This document shows, piece by piece, positions 50,871-60,768 of a stretch of DNA of 64,000 bases. A program made the position numbers and the translations under genes. The stretch covers positions 1 to 64,000 of the forward strand of contig NZ_JANJZR010000007.1 of assembly GCF_024623065.1 (NCBI RefSeq), read 5' to 3'. Position 1 is the stretch's first letter, and each line of letters starts with the position of its first letter. Under the pieces are notes generated by a model, which saw nothing but the letters and a program-made list of their open reading frames with translations, made no database searches and was not told the origin of the DNA. This DNA is from Bacteroides acidifaciens (GTDB taxonomy: Bacteria; Bacteroidota; Bacteroidia; Bacteroidales; Bacteroidaceae).

Positions 50871-51117
50871 TATTTGCCCAAAACTAGAACGATTCACCAT
50901 TCGTTCTTTCCATCTTCTTTCATGCCCTTTATAAAATGGCTTTTCCCGATCGGTTATGATGGAAGCAACACGGAAATAACCGGAAGCAAAATGGAACGAA
51001 CGGAACTTTTTGTTTTCTTCAAAATATATCGGATCAACAGCTTTCAATCCCCGATGTGCAGGGAGTTCCACGCGATTCGCTTCACATTTCACTCATGTCA
51101 TATTTTGTATTGAGCCC
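50871..51117. other. Left-end region of the prophage, no firm gene
   Basis: About 250 bases. A minus-strand frame here runs into the terminator and is not convincing. ATGTCATATTTTGT at 51094-51107 resembles, in inverted orientation, the terminal motif at 8919-8932 (12 of 14), and lies about 10 bases from where the recombinase coding sequence resumes. Probable prophage left end. Confidence 0.4.
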
Positions 51118-51629
51118 CGTACTTTTTGAAAAACAAGTTAAAAAAGGAAGAAAATCAAGAATGGTACTTCGTTGTTCGTTTCCTCGCTGCCACAGGTGCA
51201 AGAGTTAGCGAACTAATACAAATGAAGGTTGAACATGTGCAAATGGGTTATTTTGACATCTATACCAAAGGTGGCAAGATACGCCGTATCTATATTCCTA
51301 AATCACTCCGAAAGGAAGCTACAGAGTGGCTCGATAATATCAATCGTACAAGCGGTTATCTATTCCTCAATCGCTTTGGCGAGCGTATCACCACCAGAGG
51401 TATTGCCCAGCAGTTAAAAAACTATGCCACAAAATATGGCTTAAACGAGAAAGTGGTTTATCCTCACTCGTTCCGTCATCGCTTTGCCAAGAATTTCTTG
51501 GAGAAGTTCAACGATATTTCTTTACTTGCCGACTTGATGGGGCATGAGAGCATTGAGACCACTCGTATTTATTTGAGGCGTAGCAGTGCCGAGCAGCAGG
51601 AGATTGTGGATAAGATTATAACTTGGTAA
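51118..51629 (+). pseudogene. Tyrosine recombinase, 5'-truncated (specificity-locus invertase)
   Basis: About 170 residues from the C-terminal catalytic domain: YFLKNKLKKEENQEWYFVVRFLAATGARVSEL (Arg), HSFRHRFAKN (His-x-x-Arg), GHESIETTRIYL (His and the Tyr nucleophile). The N-terminal DNA-binding domain is missing; upstream is phage sequence. Recombinases of this type flank hsdS shuffling loci in Bacteroides. The core catalytic residues remain, but without the SAM-like N-terminal domain the protein is unlikely to invert DNA. TTG 51126 is the earliest possible start. Confidence 0.8.
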
Positions 51630-51636
51630 AAACAAT

Positions 51637-52191
51637 TTATCTGCGTCGCTGTGAGTTTTTCGTCTTCTGTTCTCCCCAAGGGAGTTCAGAAGATGAACCT
51701 CCGCTACCTGTTCCGACATTGACTTGTGCCTGCCCACCTGTAGCAAGTTCAAAAGCCACTCCAAGTAAGTTGGCTTGCGCTTCATTGACCTGTTCCTGAG
51801 GCTCAAATACATCATTTATCAACTCATAGATGGTAGCTTCATCTTTGGTAAAACTTTTCCACATCGGATTGAGGCAATCAACATATTTTATAGAGTCGTA
51901 TTTCTCATTACCTACCTGTGTCCAAATATGCAGACTGGGATTATTATAATTGGGGATGAAATGGTGGATAAGTTCCGCACCGGATGACAGACTGTAACGC
52001 TGAAGGTTAGCTTTACGGTCGAGCAGGTCAATGTGTAAGTTCAATTTATCTATAACAGAATCCTTTTCTTTGGATTGTCGGTCAGCTTTTTCTGCCATAC
52101 GTATAGCCTTGTCTATCTCTTTTTGATAGCCGTTCCTTAATTGTTCAATCTCTCCCCTGTGTTTTTCTTTCAGTTGAGACTTTTCAGTCAT
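51637..52191 (-). CDS. Coiled-coil protein with Gly/Ser-rich end, unrecognised
   Basis: 184 residues. About 1-60 is coiled coil (LKEKHRGEIEQLRNGYQKEIDKAIRMAEKAD). The middle (LIHHFIPNYNNPSLHIWTQVGNEKYDSIKYVDCLNPMWKSFTKDEATIYELINDVF) looks folded, then ELATGGQAQVNVGTGSGGSSSELPWGEQ is disordered. The Gly/Ser-rich end is reminiscent of relaxase (Mob) C-termini from Bacteroides elements, so it could be a fragment of one; I have no stronger evidence. It converges on the recombinase fragment. Confidence 0.5.
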   Translation of the reverse strand: MTEKSQLKEKHRGEIEQLRNGYQKEIDKAIRMAEKADRQSKEKDSVIDKLNLHIDLLDRKANLQRYSLSSGAELIHHFIPNYNNPSLHIWTQVGNEKYDSIKYVDCLNPMWKSFTKDEATIYELINDVFEPQEQVNEAQANLLGVAFELATGGQAQVNVGTGSGGSSSELPWGEQKTKNSQRRR

Positions 52192-52213
52192 GAGGGGTAA
52201 ATGGTATAAAAAA

Positions 52214-52244
52214 ATAGGGCATAACTCATTGAGTTACACCCTAT
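52214..52244 (-). terminator. dnaK terminator
   Basis: ATAGGG-C-ATAACTCA and TGAGTTA-C-ACCCTAT (52214-52244) form a stem on the minus strand with a following T-run (TTTTTTTATACC), 34 bases after the dnaK stop. Confidence 0.8.
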
Positions 52245-52278
52245 ATTCCTATTTGTAGTTATCGTTGTTTATCGCAAC

Positions 52279-54192
52279 TTACTTCACTTCCTCAAAATCA
52301 GCATCCTGAACGTTATCTCCATGCTTGCTGTTGTCTTGCTGACCAGCACCACCGTTCATGTCAGGACCAGCCTGTGCACCACCTTGAGCACCACTTTGTG
52401 CATACATTTCAGCACTTGCAGCCTGGAAAGCAGTATTGATTTCTGCCATAGCAGAATCGATAGCAGCCAAATCCTGTGCCTTATGAGCATCTTTCAATTT
52501 CTGCAGAGCAGCTTCAATCGGAGCTTTCTTGTCAGCAGGCAGCTTATCGCCTAATTCCTTCAACTGATTTTCAGTTTGGAAGATTACGCTGTCAGCCTGG
52601 TTCAGCTTATCAATCTTTTCACGTTCTTTCTTGTCCGCTTCAGCATTAGCTTCAGCCTCAGCTTTCATCTTTTCGATTTCTTCCTTGCTCAAACCGCTGG
52701 AAGCTTCGATACGGATAGCTTGTTCCTTACCGGTAGCCTTATCTTTTGCAGATACTTTCAAGATACCGTTAGCGTCAATATCGAATGTAACCTCAATCTG
52801 AGGAACACCACGACGAGCTGGAGCAATACCTGTCAAGTTGAACTGACCGATTGATTTGTTCTGTGCAGCCATCGGACGTTCGCCCTGCAATACATGAATA
52901 GTAACTTCCGTCTGGTTATCGGCAGCAGTAGAGAATGTTTCACTCTTACGAGCCGGAATCGTAGTGTTAGCATCGATCAACTTAGTCATTACACCACCCA
53001 GTGTTTCGATACCCATTGACAACGGAGTAACATCCAACAATACTACACCCTTAATTTCGTCTGTCAAAACAGCACCCTGCACAGCAGCGCCAATAGCTAC
53101 CACTTCATCCGGATTCACACCTTTAGAAGGAGCTTTACCAAAGAAATCTTCTACCAATTTCTGTACAGCTGGGATACGTGAAGAACCACCTACAAGGATT
53201 ACTTCGTCAATATCAGCGTTGTTCAAGCCAGCGTCACTCATTGCTTTCTTACAAGGTTCAAGACAAGCCTGAATCAAATTATGAGCCAAAGATTCGAATT
53301 TTGCACGAGTCAAAGTCTTCACCAAGTGCTTAGGCACACCACCTACCGGCATGATATACGGCAAGTTGATTTCTGTACTTGTAGAAGAAGAAAGCTCAAT
53401 CTTAGCTTTTTCAGCAGCTTCTTTCAGACGTTGCAAAGCCATCGGATCCTGAGTCAAGTCAGCACCTTCATCATTCTTGAATTCCTCAACCAACCAGTTG
53501 ATGATTACTTGGTCGAAGTCATCACCACCCAGGTGAGTATCACCGTTTGTAGAAAGCACTTCGAATACACCGCCACCAAATTCAAGGATAGAAATATCGA
53601 ATGTACCACCACCAAGGTCGAATACGGCAATCTTCATATCCTTGTGAGCCTTGTCAAGACCGTAAGCAAGAGCAGCGGCTGTCGGTTCATTTACAATACG
53701 TTTTACTTCCAGACCTGCAATCTGTCCGGCTTCTTTTGTAGCCTGACGTTGAGAGTCGGAGAAATAAGCAGGCACAGTGATAACCGCTTCTGTTACTTCC
53801 TGTCCGAGATAGTCTTCAGCAGTTTTCTTCATTTTCTGAAGAATCATTGCAGAGATTTCCTGCGGAGTATACAGACGTCCGTCGATGTCAACACGCGGAG
53901 TGTTATTATCACCTTTCACTACTTTATAAGGAACACGAGTCACTTCTTTTTGTACCTGATCCCAAGTTTCACCCATGAAACGTTTGATAGAGAAAATTGT
54001 ACGTGTAGGGTTCGTAATAGCCTGACGTTTTGCAGGATCACCTATCTTACGTTCGCCACCATCCACAAAAGCAACTACTGAAGGAGTTGTACGTTTACCT
54101 TCGCTGTTTGCAATTACTACCGGTTCGTTACCTTCAAATACAGAAACACAAGAGTTTGTTGTTCCTAAGTCAATACCAATAATTTTTCCCAT
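52279..54192 (-). CDS. dnaK: Chaperone DnaK (Hsp70)
   Basis: 637 residues. ATP-dependent folding chaperone acting with DnaJ and GrpE in the cytoplasm. It starts [18 protein letters not shown]. The actin-like ATPase has [37 protein letters not shown] and [15 protein letters not shown]. The substrate-binding domain (about 390-510) contains GVMTKLI. The C-terminal lid ends [21 protein letters not shown], the classic EEVK tail. Full length. dnaJ/grpE are not adjacent. Confidence 0.98.
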   Translation of the reverse strand: MGKIIGIDLGTTNSCVSVFEGNEPVVIANSEGKRTTPSVVAFVDGGERKIGDPAKRQAITNPTRTIFSIKRFMGETWDQVQKEVTRVPYKVVKGDNNTPRVDIDGRLYTPQEISAMILQKMKKTAEDYLGQEVTEAVITVPAYFSDSQRQATKEAGQIAGLEVKRIVNEPTAAALAYGLDKAHKDMKIAVFDLGGGTFDISILEFGGGVFEVLSTNGDTHLGGDDFDQVIINWLVEEFKNDEGADLTQDPMALQRLKEAAEKAKIELSSSTSTEINLPYIMPVGGVPKHLVKTLTRAKFESLAHNLIQACLEPCKKAMSDAGLNNADIDEVILVGGSSRIPAVQKLVEDFFGKAPSKGVNPDEVVAIGAAVQGAVLTDEIKGVVLLDVTPLSMGIETLGGVMTKLIDANTTIPARKSETFSTAADNQTEVTIHVLQGERPMAAQNKSIGQFNLTGIAPARRGVPQIEVTFDIDANGILKVSAKDKATGKEQAIRIEASSGLSKEEIEKMKAEAEANAEADKKEREKIDKLNQADSVIFQTENQLKELGDKLPADKKAPIEAALQKLKDAHKAQDLAAIDSAMAEINTAFQAASAEMYAQSGAQGGAQAGPDMNGGAGQQDNSKHGDNVQDADFEEVK

Positions 54193-54525
54193 GATCGTTA
54201 TTTTTTTTATTTATTATTATTCAATGATTCCTTTTTGTCCGGTTGTTTCTCTGCTCGATATTATGAGCTTCGTCCCGAACGGACGCTTATTAAAAAGCAA
54301 ACCGTGTGCCAAAAAGAAATTATACGAATGCATGACATAATATCTGCCAAAAAGACAGTTTTAATAAATAAACACTGCTGACATAGTCACACCCGGACTC
54401 AATTGGCAACTGCTTCTTTAAACAAATGCAGGCGGCTCTGGTTCAATCCTGGAAAAAAAATATGCCTATGTCGTCATGTGCGACACAGGCATACCTTATT
54501 ATATATAAATACTTATATTTATTTC
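54193..54525. other. Intergenic region upstream of dnaK
   Basis: A 333-base gap between the divergent-to-none dnaK promoter side and the 3' end of the META lipoprotein gene; both genes are on the minus strand. It contains CGTCCCGAACGGACG (about 54271-54285), a GC-rich inverted repeat that could be a terminator or operator. No classical CIRCE element is visible. I see no other gene. Confidence 0.5.
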
Positions 54526-55314
54526 CTATTTTTCCAAAACAAGCACCAATGCATTATTTGCATCATACAAACCAATGCCACCACCGGCTAATACATCAAA
54601 TGACCTCACTTCATTCATTGCTTTCAGAATCTTGCCTTCTGTTTCCATATCCGGACAAGCCATCATTGTGCTTGCCACACCCGGGAAAGAGATTGACTTA
54701 GCGCTGCTTGTATTGGTTTCAAAGCCACCATTTATCAAGTTGCATCCGGCATTACCGTGAATCGTCTTTTTCTTCACATCAAAAGCGATGAAAGGTTGCT
54801 TCTCCATACCAGAAGGAATTGCTTCGCCATTCACTTCCTTTACTTTCCATTCTCCGTTCAATACCGACAATTTCACACCACCCTCCTTTTTTTCCAAAGC
54901 TATAACCGGCCGATTCGACGCATTGCAAAGGTACAATTTGTCTTTTCCGGCTTTTTTATATCCTTTCACCTGTGCAAGAGCACTCAATACATTTCTCTCA
55001 GTCGTCATATCCGGACACATCATCCGGGTGCTGCCTATTGCACCTAGTTCAAGGCTTCCCGGTTTCGCGTTTACGTCGAAGTTACCCATCATACGGTTGC
55101 AACCGCTACTGCCCGACACGCGTCCCGTTGCGGTATCAAAAGCAATAAAGGGCAGAGTTCTGCTTTCGCCCGGAGTTACTTTCGAGCCATTGACTTCTAT
55201 AATATTCCATTCACCATTGATAGATGATAATGGAGTTGCCTTCTCAACCGAACGGCATGATGACATTGCAAGTGCTGCACCGGCAATGCACATTGAAACT
55301 AATACTTTATTCAT
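54526..55314 (-). CDS. Lipoprotein with two META domains
   Basis: 262 residues. The N-terminal lipoprotein signal is MNKVLVSMCIAGAALAMSSC (Cys20). Two tandem META (HslJ-like) modules follow: SINGEWNIIEVNGSK...GCNRMMGNFDVN...MMCPDM and VLNGEWKVKEVNGEA...GCNLINGGFETN...MMACPDM. Both have the paired Cys and GxAGC/GSSGC motifs. Envelope protein of uncertain role, related to HslJ, which gives novobiocin resistance and heat response in E. coli. It lies directly upstream of dnaK on the same strand. Confidence 0.9.
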   Translation of the reverse strand: MNKVLVSMCIAGAALAMSSCRSVEKATPLSSINGEWNIIEVNGSKVTPGESRTLPFIAFDTATGRVSGSSGCNRMMGNFDVNAKPGSLELGAIGSTRMMCPDMTTERNVLSALAQVKGYKKAGKDKLYLCNASNRPVIALEKKEGGVKLSVLNGEWKVKEVNGEAIPSGMEKQPFIAFDVKKKTIHGNAGCNLINGGFETNTSSAKSISFPGVASTMMACPDMETEGKILKAMNEVRSFDVLAGGGIGLYDANNALVLVLEK

Positions 55315-55551
55315 ATGTTATAACGTTTAAGTTAAATCGCGGGCAAAGATATCAAAAAGATTGGGAAATAACATCCAATACAATATAAAATATATACATT
55401 TGCCATTGAATATACAACAAACGAACAATTTACATAGTTCACTTAAAGTAAATAAAAAGGAGTATAGACGAATGATTATCTGAAAATAATCACGTATATT
55501 TGCTCCATAAACAATTCTAATATTCATAATTTTAATTCGCAATTTAAAGAA

Positions 55552-56745
55552 ATGGGTAGAGTTCTTATTATTGGTGCAGGCGGTGTTGGTACTGTCGTTG
55601 CACACAAAGTGGCACAAAATGCCGATGTATTTACAGATATCATGATTGCCAGCCGTACAAAAGAGAAATGCGATAAAATCGTTGAGGCAATAGGTAATCC
55701 CACGATAAAGACAGCTAAAGTTGACGCAGACAATGTGGAAGAACTGGTAGCCTTATTCAACGATTTCAAACCGGAAATGGTGATTAACGTCGCTCTCCCC
55801 TATCAGGACTTGACTATCATGGAAGCTTGCCTGAAAGCCGGAGTGAACTATTTGGACACCGCCAATTATGAGCCGAAAGATGAAGCTCACTTTGAATACA
55901 GTTGGCAATGGGCTTACCATGACCGTTTCAAAGAAGCCGGCCTGACAGCTATCCTCGGTTGCGGATTCGACCCGGGAGTCAGTGGTATCTATACAGCTTA
56001 TGCAGCCAAGCATTATTTTGACGAAATCCAATACCTGGATATTGTAGACTGTAATGCAGGAAATCACCACAAGGCATTCGCAACCAACTTCAATCCCGAA
56101 ATCAATATCCGCGAAATTACGCAGAACGGTCGTTATTATGAGAACGGCAAGTGGATAACCACCGGACCGCTGGAAATCCATAAAGACCTGACATATCCGA
56201 ATATCGGACCGCGCGACTCCTATCTTCTTTATCACGAAGAACTGGAATCGTTGGTGAAAAACTTCCCAACTATCAAACGTGCACGCTTCTGGATGACTTT
56301 CGGACAGGAATATTTAACTCACTTACGTGTTATTCAGAATATCGGCATGGCGCGTATTGATGAAATCGACTATAACGGAGTAAAAATTGTACCTCTGCAA
56401 TTCTTGAAAGCCGTATTGCCTAATCCGCAGGATTTGGGTGAAAATTACGAAGGTGAAACATCCATCGGCTGCCGTATCCGTGGTCTGAAAGATGGGAAAG
56501 AACGTACTTACTATGTTTACAATAACTGTAGCCACCAAGAAGCATACAAGGAAACAGGTATGCAGGGAGTAAGCTACACCACCGGAGTTCCGGCAATGAT
56601 CGGAGCCATGATGTTCTTCAAAGGAGAATGGAAACGTCCGGGGGTAAATAATGTGGAAGAATTCAATCCAGATCCGTTTATGGAGCAACTGAACAAGCAA
56701 GGTCTGCCTTGGCATGAAGTAATCGATCAGGATTTAGAATTGTAA
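55552..56745 (+). CDS. Saccharopine/carboxynorspermidine dehydrogenase family enzyme
   Basis: 397 residues. Rossmann NAD(P) motif GAGGVGTVVA (about 8-17), CKAGVNYLDTANYEP, and GCGFDPGVSGIY with the family's C-terminal catalytic region. Closest in my reading to carboxynorspermidine synthase (polyamine pathway: aspartate-semialdehyde plus a diamine to a carboxy-polyamine) of Bacteroides and Vibrio. Standard length. It starts a plus-strand operon with bcp and recA. Confidence 0.85.
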   Translation: MGRVLIIGAGGVGTVVAHKVAQNADVFTDIMIASRTKEKCDKIVEAIGNPTIKTAKVDADNVEELVALFNDFKPEMVINVALPYQDLTIMEACLKAGVNYLDTANYEPKDEAHFEYSWQWAYHDRFKEAGLTAILGCGFDPGVSGIYTAYAAKHYFDEIQYLDIVDCNAGNHHKAFATNFNPEINIREITQNGRYYENGKWITTGPLEIHKDLTYPNIGPRDSYLLYHEELESLVKNFPTIKRARFWMTFGQEYLTHLRVIQNIGMARIDEIDYNGVKIVPLQFLKAVLPNPQDLGENYEGETSIGCRIRGLKDGKERTYYVYNNCSHQEAYKETGMQGVSYTTGVPAMIGAMMFFKGEWKRPGVNNVEEFNPDPFMEQLNKQGLPWHEVIDQDLEL

Positions 56746-56767
56746 GACATTCATTAAAAAGAAAGTT

Positions 56768-57223
56768 ATGATTAACGTTGGAGATAAAGCACCGGAAGTT
56801 TTAGGCATCAATGAGAAAGGTGAAGAAATCCGTCTGAGTGCTTACAAAGGAAAAAAGATTGTGTTGTATTTCTATCCGAAAGACAGCACATCGGGTTGCA
56901 CCGCACAAGCGTGCAATCTGCGCGACAACTATTCCGAACTGCGCAAGGCCGGCTATGAAGTAATCGGTGTCAGCGTAGACAATGAAAAGTCGCATCAGAA
57001 ATTCATAGAGAAAAACAACCTTCCTTTCACTCTGATTGCCGATACTGAGAAGAAGTTGGTAGAAGAGTTTGGGGTGTGGGGAGAAAAGAAACTGTACGGA
57101 CGTGCATATATGGGTACTCTCCGCACTACTTTCCTGATTAATGAAGAAGGAATCGTAGAACGGATCATCACTCCCAAAGAAGTGAAGACCAAAGAACATG
57201 CCTCACAGATTTTAAATCAATAA
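56768..57223 (+). CDS. bcp: Thioredoxin-dependent peroxiredoxin (Bcp)
   Basis: 151 residues. Peroxidatic Cys in DSTSGCTAQACNLRD (about 44) with a resolving Cys five residues later, the Bcp arrangement. It has FYPKDS before it and GRAYMGTLRTTFLINEEG after. It reduces hydroperoxides using thioredoxin. 22 bases after the preceding gene and 26 before recA. Confidence 0.95.
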   Translation: MINVGDKAPEVLGINEKGEEIRLSAYKGKKIVLYFYPKDSTSGCTAQACNLRDNYSELRKAGYEVIGVSVDNEKSHQKFIEKNNLPFTLIADTEKKLVEEFGVWGEKKLYGRAYMGTLRTTFLINEEGIVERIITPKEVKTKEHASQILNQ

Positions 57224-57249
57224 CTCCATTAATTATATAAGAATAAGGT

Positions 57250-58287
57250 ATGGCAAAGAAAGACGAACTTAATTTTGAAACAGATAATAAAATGGCATCA
57301 AGCGAAAAACTAAAAGCCTTACAGGCTGCCATGGAAAAGATAGAAAAGAGCTTCGGTAAAGGTTCTATCATGAAAATGGGTGATGATAGTGTTGAACAAG
57401 TAGAAGTGATCCCGACAGGCTCTATTGCCCTGAACGTGGCACTTGGCGTTGGAGGTTACCCTAGAGGTAGAATCATTGAAATCTATGGTCCGGAGTCTTC
57501 CGGTAAAACGACATTGGCCATCCACGCCATTGCTGAAGCACAAAAAGCCGGAGGTATCGCTGCTTTCATTGATGCCGAACATGCTTTCGACCGTTTCTAT
57601 GCTTCCAAACTGGGAGTAAACATTGACGATTTGTATATCTCCCAACCTGATAACGGTGAGCAGGCGTTGGAAATCGCAGAACAGTTGATCCGTTCTTCTG
57701 CTATCGACATCATCGTTATCGACTCTGTGGCCGCATTGACTCCCAAAGCAGAAATCGAAGGTGACATGGGTGACAACAAAGTAGGTCTTCAGGCACGTCT
57801 GATGTCTCAAGCATTGCGCAAATTGACCTCGGCTGTCAGCAAGACACGTACGACTTGTATCTTCATCAACCAGTTGCGTGAAAAGATCGGTGTAATGTTT
57901 GGTAATCCCGAAACAACTACCGGTGGTAATGCACTGAAGTTCTACGCTTCCGTACGTTTGGATATTCGTGGCAGCCAACCAATCAAAGACGGTGAAGAAA
58001 TCCTGGGTAAACTGACTAAAGTAAAAGTTGTGAAGAATAAAGTAGCTCCTCCTTTCCGTAGAGCAGAATTCGACATCATGTTTGGTGAAGGTATCTCCCA
58101 CTCCGGAGAAATCATCGACTTGGGCGCCGACTTGGGAATCATCAAGAAGAGTGGTTCATGGTATAGCTACAATGACACAAAATTAGGACAAGGACGTGAT
58201 GCTGCAAAACAATGTATCGCTGACAATCCTGAACTTGCCGATGAACTGGAAGGACTGATTTTCGAAGCATTGAAGAAAAAAGAATAA
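57250..58287 (+). CDS. recA: Recombinase RecA
   Basis: 345 residues. Walker [11 protein letters not shown] (about 81-90), [19 protein letters not shown] region, loop 2 [34 protein letters not shown], and a C-terminal domain. Strand exchange and SOS co-protease. The acidic end is shorter (EALKKKE) than in E. coli. Downstream strong terminator. Confidence 0.99.
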   Translation: MAKKDELNFETDNKMASSEKLKALQAAMEKIEKSFGKGSIMKMGDDSVEQVEVIPTGSIALNVALGVGGYPRGRIIEIYGPESSGKTTLAIHAIAEAQKAGGIAAFIDAEHAFDRFYASKLGVNIDDLYISQPDNGEQALEIAEQLIRSSAIDIIVIDSVAALTPKAEIEGDMGDNKVGLQARLMSQALRKLTSAVSKTRTTCIFINQLREKIGVMFGNPETTTGGNALKFYASVRLDIRGSQPIKDGEEILGKLTKVKVVKNKVAPPFRRAEFDIMFGEGISHSGEIIDLGADLGIIKKSGSWYSYNDTKLGQGRDAAKQCIADNPELADELEGLIFEALKKKE

Positions 58288-58326
58288 CAGTCTCCGGCTT
58301 TATAAGACAGAACCATATCCATAAAG

Positions 58327-58366
58327 AAGTGGGAGAATATTCGTGTAATGCGATATTCTCCCACTT
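58327..58366 (+). terminator. recA terminator
   Basis: AAGTGGGAGAATAT (58327-58340) pairs with ATATTCTCCCACTT (58353-58366), followed by TTCT. Confidence 0.9.
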
Positions 58367-58412
58367 TTCTATATCTACTATTTGTATTCTCTCTTTATAC
58401 AATATTCTCTCT

Positions 58413-59405
58413 CTATACAAAATAAATATAAGCCAACGTACTCAAGCTAATCACTATCCAAAGCAAGACTCCCTGCACCAATGGTTTAATCCCAACTGCC
58501 CTTAACACATCCATAGAAAGAGAAGCACCAATAAAGAACATAGTAATCGTCAAGGTCTTACGGGCTATCCCGTTGATTGCATCCCCCAACTGTGGTACTC
58601 CGTCAAGCAAATAAGTATTCACTACCATTGCCAATACAAAGAAGAAAATAAACCAGGGAATACTGATTTTCTGTCCTTTGCTCTTAAAGATAAATGAGGT
58701 GGCAAAAGCCATAGGAATTATCCAAAGCGCACGGGTCAGCTTGATAGTGGTAGCCACTTTCAAGGCTTCTTCACCATACGCAGCACCTGCACCGACAACC
58801 GAACTTGTATCGTGAATGGCAATCGCCGCCCATGTTCCGAACTTCTGTTGATCCATATCCAAAGCATGCCCAATCATCGGGAATATAAAGAGTGCGATTG
58901 CGTTCAGGATAAAGATAGTACCCAATGCAACAGACATTTCACTATCTTTCGCCCTCAGCACCGGTCCTACTGCCGCAATGGCACTCCCCCCGCAGATAGC
59001 AGTTCCCGAACTGATAAGATAAGAAGTATTACGGTCTATTTTGAACAACTTACGACCGATAAACCAACCAATCACCAACGTACCAATAACAGATATTACA
59101 GTAAACTCCATGCCTTCCTTACCGGAAGCCAAAGCCGAATGAAGATTCATTCCAAATCCCAGCCCGACAACTGAATATTGTAATAAATACTTAGAGGTTT
59201 TCTTATTAAATTTCGGATGTGCCTGTCCGCAGGTCAATGCAAAAATTAGTCCGAGAAATAAAGCAACCGGTGGCGTCACCCATGCCGACCATGCTTCCAA
59301 TCCCGGAATATAATCTAAAAAGAGAAAAAAAGTCAAAGTAGAAAGTAACGCGACGTAAATTGTCTTGTTATTCGTCCGCAACGTTTTTGTAGCTGTTGAA
59401 ATCAT
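58413..59405 (-). CDS. YeiH family membrane transporter
   Basis: 330 residues with about ten hydrophobic segments, typical of the UPF0324/YeiH (putative sulfate exporter) family: SGTAICGGSAIAAVGPVLRAKDSEMSVALGTIFILNAIALFIFP and WAAIAIHDTSSVVGAGAAYG are family signatures. Substrate not established. Standalone gene, minus strand. Confidence 0.85.
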   Translation of the reverse strand: MISTATKTLRTNNKTIYVALLSTLTFFLFLDYIPGLEAWSAWVTPPVALFLGLIFALTCGQAHPKFNKKTSKYLLQYSVVGLGFGMNLHSALASGKEGMEFTVISVIGTLVIGWFIGRKLFKIDRNTSYLISSGTAICGGSAIAAVGPVLRAKDSEMSVALGTIFILNAIALFIFPMIGHALDMDQQKFGTWAAIAIHDTSSVVGAGAAYGEEALKVATTIKLTRALWIIPMAFATSFIFKSKGQKISIPWFIFFFVLAMVVNTYLLDGVPQLGDAINGIARKTLTITMFFIGASLSMDVLRAVGIKPLVQGVLLWIVISLSTLAYIYFV

Positions 59406-59524
59406 ATAGTTTTATCTTTAATTGTTTTCGGGATGCAAAGGTACGGGAAACAATCAAGACACACTAATAGTTTCTAATTATGTATTATAACTTTTAGTTA
59501 TAGATAATCTGCTTCAGACTATTT

Positions 59525-59899
59525 TCATACAGTTACAATATCCTTTCCGAAAGGAGTCAACGCCAATGAAGCCAGTTTAAAGTGCTGTAAACCAAATGGA
59601 ATCCCAATAACAGTTATACACAAAATCGCCCCAAAGACCAAATGTGACAAACAAATCCAAATGCCACCCACGAATATCCATATCACGTTCATTAATATAT
59701 AAAGACAACCACTGGAACGACTTCCGCTTCTCACTTCCTTGCCGAAAGGCCACAAAGCAAGTCCTGCCAACTTCAATGTTTGCATCCCAAAAGGAATGCC
59801 GATGATAGTAATCATCATCAATATACTTGAGACAAGGTATTCTACTGCCGTAAAAATACCACCAAGCAACAGCCATAATAAATTCATCAAACAGCCCAT
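59525..59899 (-). CDS. YccF-family small membrane protein
   Basis: 124 residues with two copies of the YccF repeat: LLWLLLGGIFTAVEYLVSSILMMITIIGIPFGMQTLKLAGLALWPFG and VIWIFVGGIWICLSHLVFGAILCITVIGIPFGLQHFKLASLALTPFG. Conserved GIPFG and L.PFG in both. Function unknown. Its gene starts 16 bases before the stop of the next minus gene's coding region (operon with DUF1810). Confidence 0.9.
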   Translation of the reverse strand: MGCLMNLLWLLLGGIFTAVEYLVSSILMMITIIGIPFGMQTLKLAGLALWPFGKEVRSGSRSSGCLYILMNVIWIFVGGIWICLSHLVFGAILCITVIGIPFGLQHFKLASLALTPFGKDIVTV

Positions 59900-59914
59900 A
59901 ACAGTAATATTTAA

Positions 59915-60334
59915 TTATTTATCCAACATTCTTTTTGTCATCTCATCCGTTTCGCCCTGATAATACCGGTCTATCACTTGCCGGAACAAGTCACCCGGAG
60001 CAACCTCATTGAATAGTGTCATACACGAAAGCACCTTCATCGCATCCAACGAACCGAAAACCTCCTCGGCTGTCTTACTTTTCAATTGCAAGAAAGCAGA
60101 TGTAATTTCACGCAGCCTTTCACCCAAAACCGGATGAGCCAGATATGCTTCGGCCTCTTCCTTGCCACTGATTCCATAATATTGTGAATTATAACTCATA
60201 CCCAACCCTTTCAGTTGAGGAAATATATACCAAATCCAATGAGAATACTTCCGCCCGTTTCTGATTTCTGTGAGGGCACGTTCATAATCGCCTTGCTGAG
60301 CATCGAGAAACCGCTGTAAGTTAAACTTTTCCAT
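59915..60334 (-). CDS. DUF1810 protein
   Basis: 139 residues: FLDAQQGDYERALTEIRNGRKYSHWIWYIFPQLKGLGMS, YYGISGKEEAEAYLAHPVLGERLREI, DAMKVLSCMTLFNEVAPGDLFRQVIDRYYQGETDEMT. This is the DUF1810 consensus, with conserved HWIWYIFPQ and DxxK.xSc.TLF. Related to calpastatin-like entries by name only; role unknown. No signal peptide. Confidence 0.9.
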   Translation of the reverse strand: MEKFNLQRFLDAQQGDYERALTEIRNGRKYSHWIWYIFPQLKGLGMSYNSQYYGISGKEEAEAYLAHPVLGERLREITSAFLQLKSKTAEEVFGSLDAMKVLSCMTLFNEVAPGDLFRQVIDRYYQGETDEMTKRMLDK

Positions 60335-60518
60335 ATCCGTTAAGTTCTTGCCTTTGATGATAGATAGACAAATATACGGAAAGAAATATGAGAATCAAAG
60401 ACTTTTAAACAATATTCACTGTGGGCATACGTTAGTATTGTGACACTATTACTTGATACCGCCTATAATAAGCCTAATGAAATCACGCTTGAGACAACGG
60501 AGGAAGTTAAAAGCGAAA

Positions 60519-60655
60519 ACACAACAATATGAATATGGGAAATTACTTACTAACAGTCATTAAGAAATTAACCGTAGTCCTCATAGCTAACATAACTGCC
60601 TATCAAAATGACGCACCCATATTACTTTGATAATAACCAATATTATATTTATTTG
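60519..60655 (-). pseudogene. Deleted remnant of the 62245 gene
   Basis: 60519-60595 matches 62221-62297 with about three differences (the 3' end of the 62245 gene and its flank). 60601-60655 matches 63330-63385 (the N-terminal AAWVRHFDS region of the same gene) over its first half. So a paralogue with almost its whole interior deleted lies upstream of the ATPase gene. On the minus strand it reads from the 5' part into the 3' part. Confidence 0.75.
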
Positions 60656-60707
60656 CCGAAAAACCTATAAAAACTATGGATTTATTGTACGAATGATAAA
60701 TCTATTT

Positions 60708-60715
60708 GTACTTTT
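60708..60715 (+). promoter_or_regulatory. Promoter-like element of the ATPase gene
   Basis: TACTTTTG at 60708-60715 fits the -7 element. It would be inside a longer reading frame starting at 60706, so I place the ATPase start downstream (60769 or 60742). Confidence 0.4.
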
Positions 60716-60768
60716 GCATTATCGTAACCGTTGTTACGGTAATGAATATTACGATAAAACTTATAGAT

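Larger units (their letters stand above)
8883..51117. mobile_element. Mu-like transposable prophage with a DGR (hankyphage-like)
   Basis: About 42.2 kb. Hallmarks: MuA-type DDE transposase and MuB ATPase, Ner/CI regulatory switch, GemA-like and DUF3164 proteins, MuF-containing portal fusion, gpG-like protein, contractile tail genes and a DGR. No integrase is encoded in the body. Borders are estimates. The left border is where hsdS homology ends (about 8882). The right border is where recombinase homology begins (about 51118). No 5-bp target duplication could be matched, which would fit a deletion next to the insertion. Order and size agree with what I remember of hankyphage. Confidence 0.85.

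Noticed and set aside
50802..51092. Minus-strand 96-residue frame at the prophage left end
   Set aside because: Its 3' part runs through the strong terminator at 50828-50870 and no family pattern is visible; kept only as non-coding.
8870..51140. 5-bp target site duplication at the prophage ends
   Set aside because: No convincing matching pair was found. GAAAAAC occurs near both borders (8914-8920 and 51128-51134), but the fit with host and phage reading frames is poor.
60706..60768. Upstream start of the ATPase at 60706
   Set aside because: Would include the -7 promoter-like element; the family normally begins at MRFFDRE (60769).
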